The notes: a model not told the origin generated them from the letters alone. A stretch of DNA of 64,000 nucleotides from Corynebacterium sp. NML140438 (GCF_001875725.1 NZ_MLCQ01000017.1:372001-436000), one strand, 5' to 3'. Positions 28,314-38,693 are shown, counted from the first letter of the stretch. A program made the numbers and translations.

Positions 28314-29426
28314 ATGGAGCACAACGTGTCTGAAGTATCCTCACAAGGGTCATCGCTCGAGGCCATCCCTGCGCTTGTTGAGGAGCAGCTTTGCGCGTTC
28401 TTCGATAACCAGGAGTCCGTGGTCGCGGAAATCGGCGCCCCAGTGGAAGACGCGGTGTCCTACCTGCGCAAATTCGTCCTCGGCGGGGGCAAGCGAATCC
28501 GACCCTTGTACGGCTGGGCTGGCTTCATCGGGGCCGGCGGGCTCGAACACAGCCAGGAAGACCCCGAGGCCGTCCTGCGCGCCGTGAGCTCGCTCGAATT
28601 CATTCAGGCGTGTGCGCTCATCCACGACGATATTATTGACGCCTCCGACACCCGGCGCGGCAACCCAACGGTGCACCGCGCAGTCGAGGCAACGCATCGC
28701 AGCGAAGGGTACCGTGGCGACGCGGCGTCCTTCGGCGAGCACTCGGCTATCTTGATCGGCGACCTCGCCCTGGTGTGGGCAGAAGATATGTGGCGCTACT
28801 CCGGGCTCACAGATGGCGCACTCGCCCGCGCGGCGAAGCCCTGGGTGGGGATGCGTACTGAGGTGATCGGTGGCCAACTGCTCGACATCATGCTCGAGGC
28901 AAAAGGCAGTGAGTCTGTTGAATTGGCGGACAAGGTCAATAGGTACAAGACCGCTGCGTATACGATCGAGCGTCCACTCCACCTCGGAGCTGCCATTGCG
29001 GGCGCACCGGAAGAGACAATCACCGCGTTCCGTGGTTACGGGCGCGACATTGGTATCGCGTACCAGCTTCGCGACGACATCCTCGGGGTCTTCGGAGAGC
29101 CGGAGGTAACCGGGAAACCAGCTGGCGACGACATTCGTGAAGGCAAGCGCACTGTCCTATTTGCCACGGCGCTGGCCAACTTGGATGCCTCCGATCCGGC
29201 CGCAGCGCAACGGCTGCGTGACGGAATAGGCGTCGCAACATCACCGGAGGAGCTCTCCGAACTTGCGAGCCTGATCCAAGGAAGTGGGGCCGTCGAGGCA
29301 GTAGAGGCGCGCATTGATCGCCTCACCGAGTCCGGCCTGCAGCACCTTGCTGACGCCGGCATCGATGCCGCTGTCGCGGAGTTCATGCGCGACCTGGCGA
29401 TCAAAGCCACGGCTAGGCGTATGTAG
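28314..29426 (+). CDS. idsA: Polyprenyl (geranylgeranyl-type) diphosphate synthase
   Basis: Trans-prenyltransferase that elongates allylic diphosphates with isopentenyl diphosphate. The 370-residue protein has the first Asp-rich motif DDIIDASD (in ALIHDDIIDASDTRRG), the GKRIRPL segment near residue 60, and the second motif QLRDDILGVFGE. AGGAGAGATTCTGAA precedes the ATG. Its position next to mptA matches idsA2 (Rv2173) and idsA of C. glutamicum. Products likely feed polyprenol or menaquinone synthesis; the chain length cannot be read with certainty from the sequence. The mptA start follows its stop by 2 bp. Confidence 0.9.
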   Translation: MEHNVSEVSSQGSSLEAIPALVEEQLCAFFDNQESVVAEIGAPVEDAVSYLRKFVLGGGKRIRPLYGWAGFIGAGGLEHSQEDPEAVLRAVSSLEFIQACALIHDDIIDASDTRRGNPTVHRAVEATHRSEGYRGDAASFGEHSAILIGDLALVWAEDMWRYSGLTDGALARAAKPWVGMRTEVIGGQLLDIMLEAKGSESVELADKVNRYKTAAYTIERPLHLGAAIAGAPEETITAFRGYGRDIGIAYQLRDDILGVFGEPEVTGKPAGDDIREGKRTVLFATALANLDASDPAAAQRLRDGIGVATSPEELSELASLIQGSGAVEAVEARIDRLTESGLQHLADAGIDAAVAEFMRDLAIKATARRM

Positions 29427-29428
29427 CG

Positions 29429-30901
29429 ATGAAGTCACTTACGCCGACACGACTCGGGCTGCTTGCAAGCATCATGGTTGCCCTTGGTTCCTTTGGGGCT
29501 GGCGCCACGCGCAACCGGGGCGGCGTGATGCGCATGTTGGGCGTCGACAATCTGACGTACGGGCACGGACGCGCGCTCATGGACATCACGATGAGCGTCG
29601 GCATCGTTGTGCTGCTGCTCGCTTGGTTGTGGCTGTGGCGGGCGCGCCCCTCCCTCGACACGGTGCAGCGAGCCACCTGGCTGTGGACAGCCCCGCTGGC
29701 GGTCAGCGCACCGATGCTCTCACGCGATGTGTACTCCTACCTCATGCAGGGCGCCATGCTTCGCGACGGCTTCGACCCCTACTCGGAGGGCGCGGCCGTC
29801 AACCCTGGTCCGCTGTTGTGGGAGGTCTCCCACGACTGGCGAAACACCACTACCCCGTACGGCCCCCTCCACCTGGGCCTGGGCAAGCTGATCACGCTGG
29901 TGACCGGTGACAGTGTGGGCGCCGGGATTGTTGCGTATCGTTTGTTGGCGCTGGCGGGGTTCGCGCTCATCGTCGTCACGGTCCCGAAGATTGCGAAACG
30001 CCTCGGGGGCGATGCCGCGTTTGCGCTCTGGATCGGTGCGACGAACCCGCTGATGTTGCTGCACATGGTTGGCGGGATGCACAACGAGGCGGTCATGGTG
30101 GGCCTGGTCAGCGTCGGTATCCTCTTGGCGCTGCGCAACCCGGCAAGCGTTGCCACGTTTAGCGGCGCAATCGGCGTGGTGGCGGTCGCGGTGTCGCTGA
30201 AGGCCACGGCGGCCGTCGCGATGCCGTTCATCGTGTGGCTGATGGTTTCCCATTTCGCTGGGGCATCGGCGTCGTTGGTAAAAAAGTGCACCGCGTTCAT
30301 CATCTCCGCTGCGTGGTCGATCGCGTTGACGGTTGGAGTGCTCTACGTGGTCACCGCGGTATCGGGAGCATCCTGGGGCTGGCTTGCTGAGATCTCTGGC
30401 AACTCGAAGGTCATCAACCCTCTAGCAGGCCCCACGCTCGTTACCGAGATCCTCACTCCAGGGTTCCAGCTTTTCGACGACCACTTCTACTACAACAGCC
30501 TCCTCGGCATCGCGCGTACGGCGTCGTCCCTCCTGATGCTGGCAGGCCTGGCCGTCGTGTGGTGGTGGTTCCGCCCCAAGCCAGGCGCAGCGAACGATGT
30601 TCGGGCTGTGCAAGGCACAACCGCCGCGTACGTCGTCGCGTTTGTCACCAACGCGGTGACGCTCCCCTGGTACTACGCATCAATCCTCGGACTCGTGGGA
30701 ACGTTCCGAGCTCCGCGGTGGGTCCAGCAGATCGCGGTGGGGGCCAGCGTGATCATCGTGTTGGCGTTTACTGGCGGCGGCAACCACCGCTTCTACGACG
30801 CCTGGTTCCTCGTCGCCGCGCCGTTCGTGGCCTTCGCCGCCGTCCTTGCGGTGTGGCCGGTCCAGCGGACTACAGCGCCATCGCCTGTGCGCGGCGAATA
30901 A
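29429..30901 (+). CDS. mptA: Alpha-(1->6)-mannosyltransferase (lipomannan core)
   Basis: Polyprenyl-phosphomannose-dependent GT-C glycosyltransferase that extends the alpha-1,6-mannan backbone of lipomannan on the outer membrane face. The 490-residue protein has about 12 membrane helices. The first extracytoplasmic loop holds LSRDVYSYLMQGAMLRDG and TTTPYGPLHLGL, the aspartate-containing GT-C loop of the MptA/MptB family. Position beside idsA matches Rv2173-Rv2174, favouring MptA over MptB. It starts 2 bp after idsA. Its last 32 bp overlap the convergent Rv2175c-type gene. Confidence 0.88.
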   Translation: MKSLTPTRLGLLASIMVALGSFGAGATRNRGGVMRMLGVDNLTYGHGRALMDITMSVGIVVLLLAWLWLWRARPSLDTVQRATWLWTAPLAVSAPMLSRDVYSYLMQGAMLRDGFDPYSEGAAVNPGPLLWEVSHDWRNTTTPYGPLHLGLGKLITLVTGDSVGAGIVAYRLLALAGFALIVVTVPKIAKRLGGDAAFALWIGATNPLMLLHMVGGMHNEAVMVGLVSVGILLALRNPASVATFSGAIGVVAVAVSLKATAAVAMPFIVWLMVSHFAGASASLVKKCTAFIISAAWSIALTVGVLYVVTAVSGASWGWLAEISGNSKVINPLAGPTLVTEILTPGFQLFDDHFYYNSLLGIARTASSLLMLAGLAVVWWWFRPKPGAANDVRAVQGTTAAYVVAFVTNAVTLPWYYASILGLVGTFRAPRWVQQIAVGASVIIVLAFTGGGNHRFYDAWFLVAAPFVAFAAVLAVWPVQRTTAPSPVRGE

Positions 30902-31232
30902 CTTCGCGGGCGCCGTGGCCGTGTAGCGCATCGATCGGCCGGCCTTTGAGGGACTCGTCAGGGGTAAATAGGTATTGCAGGGATTCTTCAGGGGTGAAAC
31001 CGCCGTCGGCAAGCACGGTGATGGCCCCGCTGATAAACTTTGACAACTCACCGTCTGCCAGCAGGAGTGCAGGGATGTAGTTCACACCGTCCTTGCGGTA
31101 CGCGAGGAGCTTGTCGGAGTGGACATAGTCATGGATTTTTGTGACTGGAACGCCGAGCGTTTCCGCGACTTCGGGAAAGGTCAGCAGTTCATCGTGTTCG
31201 AGCAATGAATCAATAGTCTGTTGAGCACTCAC
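30870..31232 (-). CDS. Rv2175c-type DNA-binding protein
   Basis: A 120-residue protein beginning at GTG 31232 (VSAQQTIDSLLEHDELLTF). It has an N-terminal winged helix-turn-helix (LTFPEVAETLGVPVTKIHDYV) and a C-terminal DUF3140-like segment ending ALHGHGAREVIRRAQAMAL. The homologue Rv2175c in M. tuberculosis binds DNA and is a substrate of PknL, which is encoded divergently at the same place here, so the kinase-regulator pair is conserved. The Thr-rich phosphorylation region of the mycobacterial N-terminus is not obvious. Divergent start only 48 bp from pknL. Confidence 0.82.
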   Translation of the reverse strand: MSAQQTIDSLLEHDELLTFPEVAETLGVPVTKIHDYVHSDKLLAYRKDGVNYIPALLLADGELSKFISGAITVLADGGFTPEESLQYLFTPDESLKGRPIDALHGHGAREVIRRAQAMAL

Positions 31233-31279
31233 GTCCGACAGTTTACGCGTGGAGTGCTCCTTGGGCCATACTGGAGCGC

Positions 31280-32503
31280 ATGGCACAGCTCGCAGTTGGA
31301 GACACGCTGGACAACCGGTACATCATCGATCGCCCCATCGCTCGCGGTGGCATGGCGACGGTCTACCGCTGCGTCGACACGCGTTTGGGACGAGAAGTGG
31401 CCGCCAAGGTGATGCACGAGTCCTATGTGCATGACAGTGTGTTTCGTGAGCGGTTTCGTCGCGAAGCGCGGGCAATGGCACAGCTGTCCCACCCCAACCT
31501 AGTCAACGTGTACGACTTCGCGGCGCAAGGCGAGCCAACAAACCAAGTGTTCTTAATCATGGAGCTGATTACCGGCGGGACGCTGCGCGAGCTGCTCGCC
31601 GAGCGCGGCCCCATGCCACCGCACGCCGCTGCCGAGGTGATGCGTGCGATGCTCACAGGACTCGCAGTTGCGCATCAAAAGGGCATGGTGCACCGCGACA
31701 TTAAACCCGACAATATCCTGATCAACAGCGACCACAGCGTCAAGCTTGCGGACTTCGGCCTGGTGCGCGCGGTCTCAGACATCACGCACTCGACAGATCA
31801 GATTGTGGGCACGGTCGCGTACCTCTCCCCCGAGCAGGTCGACGGTTCCCCAATCACTCAGGCCTCCGACGTGTACTCGGCAGGCATCGTACTTTTTGAG
31901 CTGCTCACCGGACAGCAACCTTTCACCGGCGACACCCCCATTGCGCACGCGTTTGCTCGCCTGCACGAGGTTGTTCCCGCTCCGAGCTCACGCATCGGGG
32001 GCGTACCCAAGCTTTTCGACGAGCTCGTCGCCACCGCAACCGCGACCAACCCACGCGACCGCTTCCATGACGCCTCCGAGTTCCTCGCTGCTCTCAACGA
32101 CGTAGCCGACGCACTCGATCTCCCACCCTACGCGGTCCCTGTGCCCAGGCACTCCGCGGCGAACCGCGCGGCCGCCCACCCAACACAATTCCGGCTTCAG
32201 CCAAGTTCGCCGGATGCATCCTCCGAGACTCGCGTGGATGCGCCCGCTGTCTCACCCCCAGCACCGGCTCCATCGGCGCGGCGAACGCCTACGCCTCCAC
32301 CCCCTGCTGCACCTCAACCGCAGGCTCCCCTACCAATGTCTCCGCCGCGGCCTCGGAAGCCAGTAAGCAACCGCTCTGGCCTCGGCCTGGCGGCGTTCCT
32401 AGTTTTCAGCGCCGTGTGCGTCGGGTTGGTCGCGGTCGGCGGATGGTGGCTAGGCTCCGGCATGTACGGAGAGGTTCCTCAGATCCTCCTGCCGATGCAG
32501 TAG
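31280..32503 (+). CDS. pknL: Serine/threonine protein kinase PknL (no PASTA domains)
   Basis: Membrane Ser/Thr kinase. The cytoplasmic kinase domain (residues 13-275) is complete: glycine loop [13 protein letters not shown] Lys43 in VAAKVM, catalytic HRDIKPDN with H138/D140, DFG, and a TVAYLSPEQ activation-segment end. A Pro/Ala-rich juxtamembrane linker (about 285-365) leads to one membrane helix at about 374-396. Only about 13 residues follow it, ending [11 protein letters not shown]. Those residues look like the start of a PASTA repeat, but no repeat follows. The 407-residue size resembles M. tuberculosis PknL rather than the PASTA-bearing corynebacterial form. The target is likely the neighbouring Rv2175c-type protein. 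Confidence 0.93.
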   Translation: MAQLAVGDTLDNRYIIDRPIARGGMATVYRCVDTRLGREVAAKVMHESYVHDSVFRERFRREARAMAQLSHPNLVNVYDFAAQGEPTNQVFLIMELITGGTLRELLAERGPMPPHAAAEVMRAMLTGLAVAHQKGMVHRDIKPDNILINSDHSVKLADFGLVRAVSDITHSTDQIVGTVAYLSPEQVDGSPITQASDVYSAGIVLFELLTGQQPFTGDTPIAHAFARLHEVVPAPSSRIGGVPKLFDELVATATATNPRDRFHDASEFLAALNDVADALDLPPYAVPVPRHSAANRAAAHPTQFRLQPSSPDASSETRVDAPAVSPPAPAPSARRTPTPPPPAAPQPQAPLPMSPPRPRKPVSNRSGLGLAAFLVFSAVCVGLVAVGGWWLGSGMYGEVPQILLPMQ

Positions 32504-32529
32504 CAGCCACCACCCGCCGGTGCGCTGCG

Positions 32530-33927
<1,398 letters not shown>

Positions 33928-34004
33928 TTAGCACGAAGCCACGCCGAATACCACAACTCTGCGACCCAAATACCTGCACAGACTCAAAATGTGAAACAGC
34001 TGTC

Positions 34005-34517
34005 TCACGATCTAGACGCACGTCCGAGCCGATCAAGCGGCAGATGCTCCGCGCACACGCGATACTTTTTCAAGTTATGGCGCGCATCCACCAGCGCATC
34101 ATGGTTCCCGTGCGGCACCTGCGGCAGCCGTGGCCGACCCGCCATTTCCCAATACTGCTTCAACTCCCGAGTAAACCGGGGAAGGTTCTTTGGCAGCCCC
34201 GCCATATCGCCCCACAACTGCGCTAGCACCACATGGTCATACGCCCCAACCCACGCCCACAGTTCCGGGGCGGAGCGGGACGTCGTCAAGAAATCATAAA
34301 CCTCGCTGCGGATCTGGTCCCTTGACTTCCATGCTGGGTGACCTGTGCCCGGCAACTTGTCCAAAACATTGTCGCGCACCCACTGATTCGCCCGAGTAGC
34401 GTCGAACTCGTTGGACACCGCGTAGTACTCGCGCCCGTCCTCAGCGACAATGCCGATGGACACGAGCTCAATGGTGGATCCATCCTCGATAAATTCCGTG
34501 TCATAGAAATAGCGCAC
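34005..34517 (-). CDS. RNase AS-type 3'-5' exoribonuclease
   Basis: A 170-residue DEDDh nuclease of the Rv2179c/RNase AS family, which trims adenylate-rich 3' ends of RNA. The first acidic pair is in FYDTEFIEDG near the N-terminus, the middle Asp in AWVGAYDHVVLAQLWG, and the C-terminal His/Asp in PQVPHGNHDALVDARHNL. It starts at a GTG whose first base is the last base of the preceding small gene's TAG stop (TAGTG), so it is translationally coupled to that gene. The location between aroG and the acyltransferase matches the Rv2178c-Rv2182c order. Confidence 0.88.
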   Translation of the reverse strand: MRYFYDTEFIEDGSTIELVSIGIVAEDGREYYAVSNEFDATRANQWVRDNVLDKLPGTGHPAWKSRDQIRSEVYDFLTTSRSAPELWAWVGAYDHVVLAQLWGDMAGLPKNLPRFTRELKQYWEMAGRPRLPQVPHGNHDALVDARHNLKKYRVCAEHLPLDRLGRASRS

Positions 34518-34693
34518 TAGTGAACCTCGCCCTCAGAGCCCTCACGCTTGCGCGGCCAAAACATCACAGCTGCGACGAACAGCACAAGCAGAGGCGAAAT
34601 CACATTCCTGGCTATCTCAAGTTCACTCGTGATGAGATACGCCCCGACCGCGCAACACACAAGCACGATACGAGTAACGAGGTCCCGGTCCAT
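34517..34693 (-). CDS. Small membrane protein of 58 residues
   Basis: Reading from the ATG at 34693, with AAGGAC 8 nt upstream, gives MDRDLVTRIVLVCCAVGAYL, a loop (ITSELEIARNVIS), a second hydrophobic stretch (PLLVLFVAAVMF), and a basic/acidic tail WPRKREGSEGEVH. Two membrane segments with both ends inside are predicted. The stop overlaps the GTG of the RNase AS gene by one base and the plsC stop is just upstream, so it fits a compact operon plsC-orf-RNase AS. Family not recognised; function unknown. The call rests on spacing and topology. Confidence 0.62.
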   Translation of the reverse strand: MDRDLVTRIVLVCCAVGAYLITSELEIARNVISPLLVLFVAAVMFWPRKREGSEGEVH

Positions 34694-34707
34694 CACAACG
34701 TCCTTAC

Positions 34708-35448
34708 TTAATCCTTTTCGGGCTCGACGCCATCAGGATAGCGCCCCGTCTCCTCGAGATGCTTTTTGACGTCCGAAGCGTACACATCCACGTACGGGAA
34801 TCCGGACAGCGCAGACAGTTCATGCATCACGAAGTCGGTAAACGGGCGCATCACCTCGCGCGAGTGCGGATCAAACCCGTGCTCGGCCGCCCAGGCGTGG
34901 GGGTCAATAGGTTCGCTGAGCTTGATGCGAACCTTGGACGGGCGCGGAACCACTGATCCAATCGGGTTGGCCTCGCGGGTGCCAATCATGGCCACCAAGA
35001 TCACCGGGGCGCCCGTTTCCATCGCGACACGCGCCATACCGGTGCGCCCCTTGTAGATCCGGCCATCTGGCGAGCGAGTGCCCTCAGGGTAGATGCCGAA
35101 CACGTCTCCGCGGTCAACGATCACCTCACGCGCAGCCTCCAACAGGTTCGCGCCCGCCTTTGAATCGCCACGATGCACGGGGATCTGGCCAACGGAAGTG
35201 AAAAAGAACTTTTTAAACCAGCCCCTCACACCAGGTTGAGTAAAGTACTCGCTCTTCGCAGGAAACGTAATCTGGCGACGCAGCATCAGCGGCAGGTAGA
35301 ACGAGTCCATCACCGCCTGGTGGTTCGAGACAAGAATGACACCACCTTCGTCCGGCACGTGTTCCGCCCCGTCAATCGTGGGACGATTCCACACAAGCAG
35401 CGCTGGCCCCAGCACCGCCTTGAACGCCGAATACCACTTGTTATGCAC
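34708..35448 (-). CDS. 1-acyl-glycerol-3-phosphate acyltransferase family
   Basis: A 246-residue PlsC-family acyltransferase making phosphatidic acid or acylating a related acceptor. Motif I HX4D is in SNHQAVMD, motif III in YPEGTRSPDG, and VILVAMIGT provides the hydrophobic strand between. It follows glk on the same strand with a 7-8 bp overlap. Homologue Rv2182c lies at the corresponding place and is of the same family. The acyl donor and acceptor cannot be told. Confidence 0.88.
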   Translation of the reverse strand: MHNKWYSAFKAVLGPALLVWNRPTIDGAEHVPDEGGVILVSNHQAVMDSFYLPLMLRRQITFPAKSEYFTQPGVRGWFKKFFFTSVGQIPVHRGDSKAGANLLEAAREVIVDRGDVFGIYPEGTRSPDGRIYKGRTGMARVAMETGAPVILVAMIGTREANPIGSVVPRPSKVRIKLSEPIDPHAWAAEHGFDPHSREVMRPFTDFVMHELSALSGFPYVDVYASDVKKHLEETGRYPDGVEPEKD

Positions 35449-36412
35449 GCTGTCTCCCTGCTAGCTCCTCACGGGCCAAGTCCGCGACACCGATCATACC
35501 TGCTTGTGGCCCCAGCTCTGCGCACAAAATCTCTGGAACGGGGCGGTACCCGGAGCCAACCATGCTGCGGCGCAGCGAATCTTGCGCATCGTCGATGAAC
35601 AGATCAGCGTCCGCGCTCACGCCACCGCCAAGGACAATCAGGCCTGGGTCGAGCACATCCGCGACAATCGATAAGCCTCGGCCCAGCCACTCAGCAAAAC
35701 TCGAGAGCGCCTTCACACCGAGCTCGTCACCCTCACGCGCAGCCGCCATCACATCCTGCCCAGTCGCACGCTTATCGACGACCTTCCGGTACAACCCGCA
35801 CTTCTTAAACCCACCACGAGCCGCGACTTCCAACGCGCAGTCCACCAGCGATGTTCCCGAGGCATAGCGTTCCAAGCACCCCTGCTTGCCACACGAGCAC
35901 ACACGACCATCCGGCACGACGGTCAAGTGGCCGAACTCCGGAGCGGTCCCAAACGACCCCCGGTAAATCTTGCCGTCGATCATCAACGTTGCGCCAATAC
36001 CTGTGCCAACAGCGAAGAATACCCAGATATCCGAGTCCTTCGCTGCACCAAAGCGGTACTCCCCCCACGCGGCCGAGTTCGCGTCATGCTCGAGACGAAC
36101 CGGCAGCCCCAGCGCCTCTTCGAGCTGCGCCCGCACAGGCTGATCATTACGCCACGGCAGGTGGGGCGCGAACCGAACGATCTCACAGCCCGGATCAAGG
36201 AAACCGGCGATAGCCAACCCCACTGCGTCAACCGTGTACTCCCGCTGCAGCTGCCTGACCATATCAACGATGACGTCAATCAGCTCGTCCCCGGTCTGCG
36301 GGGTACTAGTGGAAATCGATGACACGATACGCCCAGCGTCATCGACCACCGCTGCACGAGTATTCGTCCCGCCGATATCAAAACCGACATTCAGCTTGGA
36401 TTCAGTAGACAT
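35441..36412 (-). CDS. glk: ROK-family glucokinase
   Basis: ATP-dependent glucose kinase, entering glucose into glycolysis. The 323-residue protein has the ATP loop GFDIGGTNTR (residues 10-19), LEHDANSAAWGEY containing the catalytic Asp, and the ROK zinc/sugar motif PEFGHLTV followed by CSCGKQGCLERYASG. These fit the glucokinase subgroup of ROK proteins rather than the DNA-binding ROK repressors, because no helix-turn-helix precedes. The start follows pimB' by 11 bp and the stop overlaps the acyltransferase start. Sugar specificity is inferred from the family. Confidence 0.9.
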   Translation of the reverse strand: MSTESKLNVGFDIGGTNTRAAVVDDAGRIVSSISTSTPQTGDELIDVIVDMVRQLQREYTVDAVGLAIAGFLDPGCEIVRFAPHLPWRNDQPVRAQLEEALGLPVRLEHDANSAAWGEYRFGAAKDSDIWVFFAVGTGIGATLMIDGKIYRGSFGTAPEFGHLTVVPDGRVCSCGKQGCLERYASGTSLVDCALEVAARGGFKKCGLYRKVVDKRATGQDVMAAAREGDELGVKALSSFAEWLGRGLSIVADVLDPGLIVLGGGVSADADLFIDDAQDSLRRSMVGSGYRPVPEILCAELGPQAGMIGVADLAREELAGRQRA

Positions 36413-36423
36413 ACATGACCATG

Positions 36424-37569
36424 CTAGTCGCCTCGAGGCTGAGAAAATAATATGTTCTCACACCGCTCCCCCAACGCCTCCCACGAAAACTCACGTTGCA
36501 CATGGTGGCGACCCGCCTCCCCCATTGATTCCCGCAACTGAGGATCGCGCAGCAGACGCACCAGCGCCGAAACAAGCAACGCATCATTCGTATCGACGAC
36601 CACTCCGCTCTCCGCCGTCACGGTCTCCGGAGCGCCACCCGAATCACCGGCGACCACAGGCACTGCGCACGCCTGGGCCTCAAGGAACACGATCCCCAGT
36701 CCTTCCACGTCTAAGCCCCCACCACGGGTACGGACAGGCATCGCAAACACATCTGCGGCGGCGACAATCCGGCACAGGTCCTCATCGCTCACCCTGCCAG
36801 TGAACCGCACTCCCTCTACGCCTGCCGCCATCGCGCGCAACCGACGCTCATACGGGCCCTCCCCGACAATCATCAGCTGGGTACCCGGCACCTGCTCACG
36901 CACCTGCGGCAAAACACGGATCAGACGGTCTTGACCTTTGCGCTTCACCAGACGCGACGCACACACAATCAAGGGGGCATCCTGACAAATCTGGAACGCA
37001 TCCCGTGTGTCCAGCTTTTCCTGCAGCGTCGCTGGTGCGTAGCGGGACGTCGATACGCCCGAAGGCAGCGCGACGAACTGTGGCGTCGGCCCAAAAGCGT
37101 TTTGGAAACGGCCCAACGTGTATTCCGAAATGTAGGTGACCACATCTGCGCCATCACCCACTCTGCGCAGCAGCCGACGCCCCACCTCGAACATCGACCA
37201 CCCGACCTCGTGGCCGTGCGTGGTCGCCACCACTCTCGAAGCCCCCGCGCGCTTCGCCGCAGCCCCCATCACTCCTAACGAAGCCGCAGCACCGAACCAC
37301 ACAGTGTCAACGTGTTGCTCTCTAATGATGCGCTGCATCGTCCTACGCACCGTCGGTGTAGGAAGCATCACCGAAAACGGCCAACGAATAATCGTGTACG
37401 GCTGCTCAGCATCCCACGCCAACGCAGCTTCCTTGTCTTGCATCGACGCAAACACAATGATGCGTTCCGCCCCACGACGTCGAACGATCTCGTGCACATA
37501 ATCTCGCAGGTAGGACTGAATCCCGCCAACAGTCGGCGGGAAGTCATTCGTCACTAATAGAACGGTCAT
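36424..37569 (-). CDS. pimB: Phosphatidylinositol monomannoside mannosyltransferase
   Basis: GT4 GDP-mannose-dependent mannosyltransferase (PimB') that makes PIM2 from PIM1, the base of lipomannan. The 381-residue GT-B protein has the acceptor-side loop TNDFPPTVGGIQSYL (residues 7-21), the donor-side SRLVKRKGQDRLI, and the EX7E region GLDVEGLGIVFLEAQACAVPVVAG. It is in the same region as mptA, the later lipomannan enzyme, as in C. glutamicum and M. tuberculosis. AGCGTTC precedes its start; it is 6 bp downstream of the RipC-like gene. Confidence 0.9.
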   Translation of the reverse strand: MTVLLVTNDFPPTVGGIQSYLRDYVHEIVRRRGAERIIVFASMQDKEAALAWDAEQPYTIIRWPFSVMLPTPTVRRTMQRIIREQHVDTVWFGAAASLGVMGAAAKRAGASRVVATTHGHEVGWSMFEVGRRLLRRVGDGADVVTYISEYTLGRFQNAFGPTPQFVALPSGVSTSRYAPATLQEKLDTRDAFQICQDAPLIVCASRLVKRKGQDRLIRVLPQVREQVPGTQLMIVGEGPYERRLRAMAAGVEGVRFTGRVSDEDLCRIVAAADVFAMPVRTRGGGLDVEGLGIVFLEAQACAVPVVAGDSGGAPETVTAESGVVVDTNDALLVSALVRLLRDPQLRESMGEAGRHHVQREFSWEALGERCENILFSQPRGD

Positions 37570-37574
37570 GAACG

Positions 37575-38621
37575 CTAGTAACGGACTGCGCCCTGCACGG
37601 GCATCGAATTCAGCGGCACAACCTGGACCGGAATACCATAGTCAGAGGCGTGCACAACCATGCCGTCACCGATATACATTCCCACATGCGTCACACCCGG
37701 GTAGTAACCCACAATGTCACCCGGCTGCAGGTCCCCCATGCTCACCGGCATGCCACCTGCGAGCTGCGCCTGAGACGTACGCGGAATTGTCTTTCCGTTC
37801 TGACCGTACGCCCACACCATCAGGCCCGAGCAGTCAAACGCCGACGGGCCCGTAGCACCCCACCCATACGGCTTACCGACCTGCGCAAGGGCCGCACCCA
37901 CGACACCGTCGCCCACTGGAGGCAACGAGCCAGCATCGACAGGATGCAAACGCCCCTCCCACAACGAACGCGCCTCTGGCGACAAATTATCGACGCGCGC
38001 TTCGATCTCTTCGATCTTGCCCTGAAGGGATTCACGTTCCCTCTCGAGCTTCGACCGCTTCGAGTCGAGGTCGTTACGGAGGTACTGGGCTTCCGCGAGC
38101 GCTACGTTAGCTGTGTTCGCCTTTGTCGCCGCGTCTTGTGCAGCAAGCTCATGCTCGTCCAAAACGGCGCGTTGTTTCCGTGACAACGAATCGAGGTACG
38201 CTGCGCGGTCAATAGCAGTCTGAGGACTTCCAGAGTCCAAGGTCGAAAGGATCACGTCAGCCTGGACATTGCGATATCTCGAGGCAGCAAGACGGTTCAC
38301 CTCACCCTGCAGCTCATCCCGCGCAGTGCGAGCCTCTTGGACTCTAGCGCGCGCACCCGCAGCATCGGCCTGCAGCCGCTCTAACTCCTCAGACTTGGCA
38401 GCAATGTCGTCCTCAACACCCTTGAGCTCCTCCACTTTTGCGGTGACCTCATGTGAGAGTTCATCAACCTGTTTGATCAAATCTTCAACATCGTCTGCCA
38501 TGGCGGACGGCACAACTGGGCCGCTGCCTACAAGCACAGATATCGACGCGCACAGCGCTGCACGCTTACCCCAAGTGCGACGACCTGCTGCGTGACGCGC
38601 ATGTAAAGAGTGTTTAGCCAC
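37575..38621 (-). CDS. RipC-like NlpC/P60 peptidoglycan hydrolase
   Basis: Secreted D,L-endopeptidase of the RipC type. The GTG at 38621 (VAKHSLHARHAAGRRTWGKRAALCA) is preferred because GAAGGGG lies upstream. A signal peptide ending about residue 41 (PSAMADD) is followed by a long coiled coil (residues 42-220, with repeated Lys/Glu heptads) and the NlpC/P60 domain from about 235 to 348. The catalytic Cys is in FDCSGLMVWAYGQ and the His in GVTHVGMYIG. In M. tuberculosis RipC (Rv2190c) the coiled coil is regulated by FtsEX; this is inferred here. It has its own promoter. Confidence 0.87.
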   Translation of the reverse strand: MAKHSLHARHAAGRRTWGKRAALCASISVLVGSGPVVPSAMADDVEDLIKQVDELSHEVTAKVEELKGVEDDIAAKSEELERLQADAAGARARVQEARTARDELQGEVNRLAASRYRNVQADVILSTLDSGSPQTAIDRAAYLDSLSRKQRAVLDEHELAAQDAATKANTANVALAEAQYLRNDLDSKRSKLERERESLQGKIEEIEARVDNLSPEARSLWEGRLHPVDAGSLPPVGDGVVGAALAQVGKPYGWGATGPSAFDCSGLMVWAYGQNGKTIPRTSQAQLAGGMPVSMGDLQPGDIVGYYPGVTHVGMYIGDGMVVHASDYGIPVQVVPLNSMPVQGAVRY

Positions 38622-38656
38622 TGAAAGCCCCTTCGCTGGCAAGAAAAACTATCACC

Positions 38657-38693
38657 AATATAGCGAGAGGGGCTTTAAGTTACAATCTTGTAA
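38657..38693 (-). promoter_or_regulatory. Promoter of the RipC-like gene with a palindrome at -35
   Basis: On the minus strand TTGTAA (38680-38685) and TATATT (38657-38662) are 17 bp apart, a good vegetative promoter. Transcription would start about 30 nt before the GTG start. The -35 is part of a perfect palindrome, TTACAATCTTGTAA (38680-38693), which could be an operator. Confidence 0.7.
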
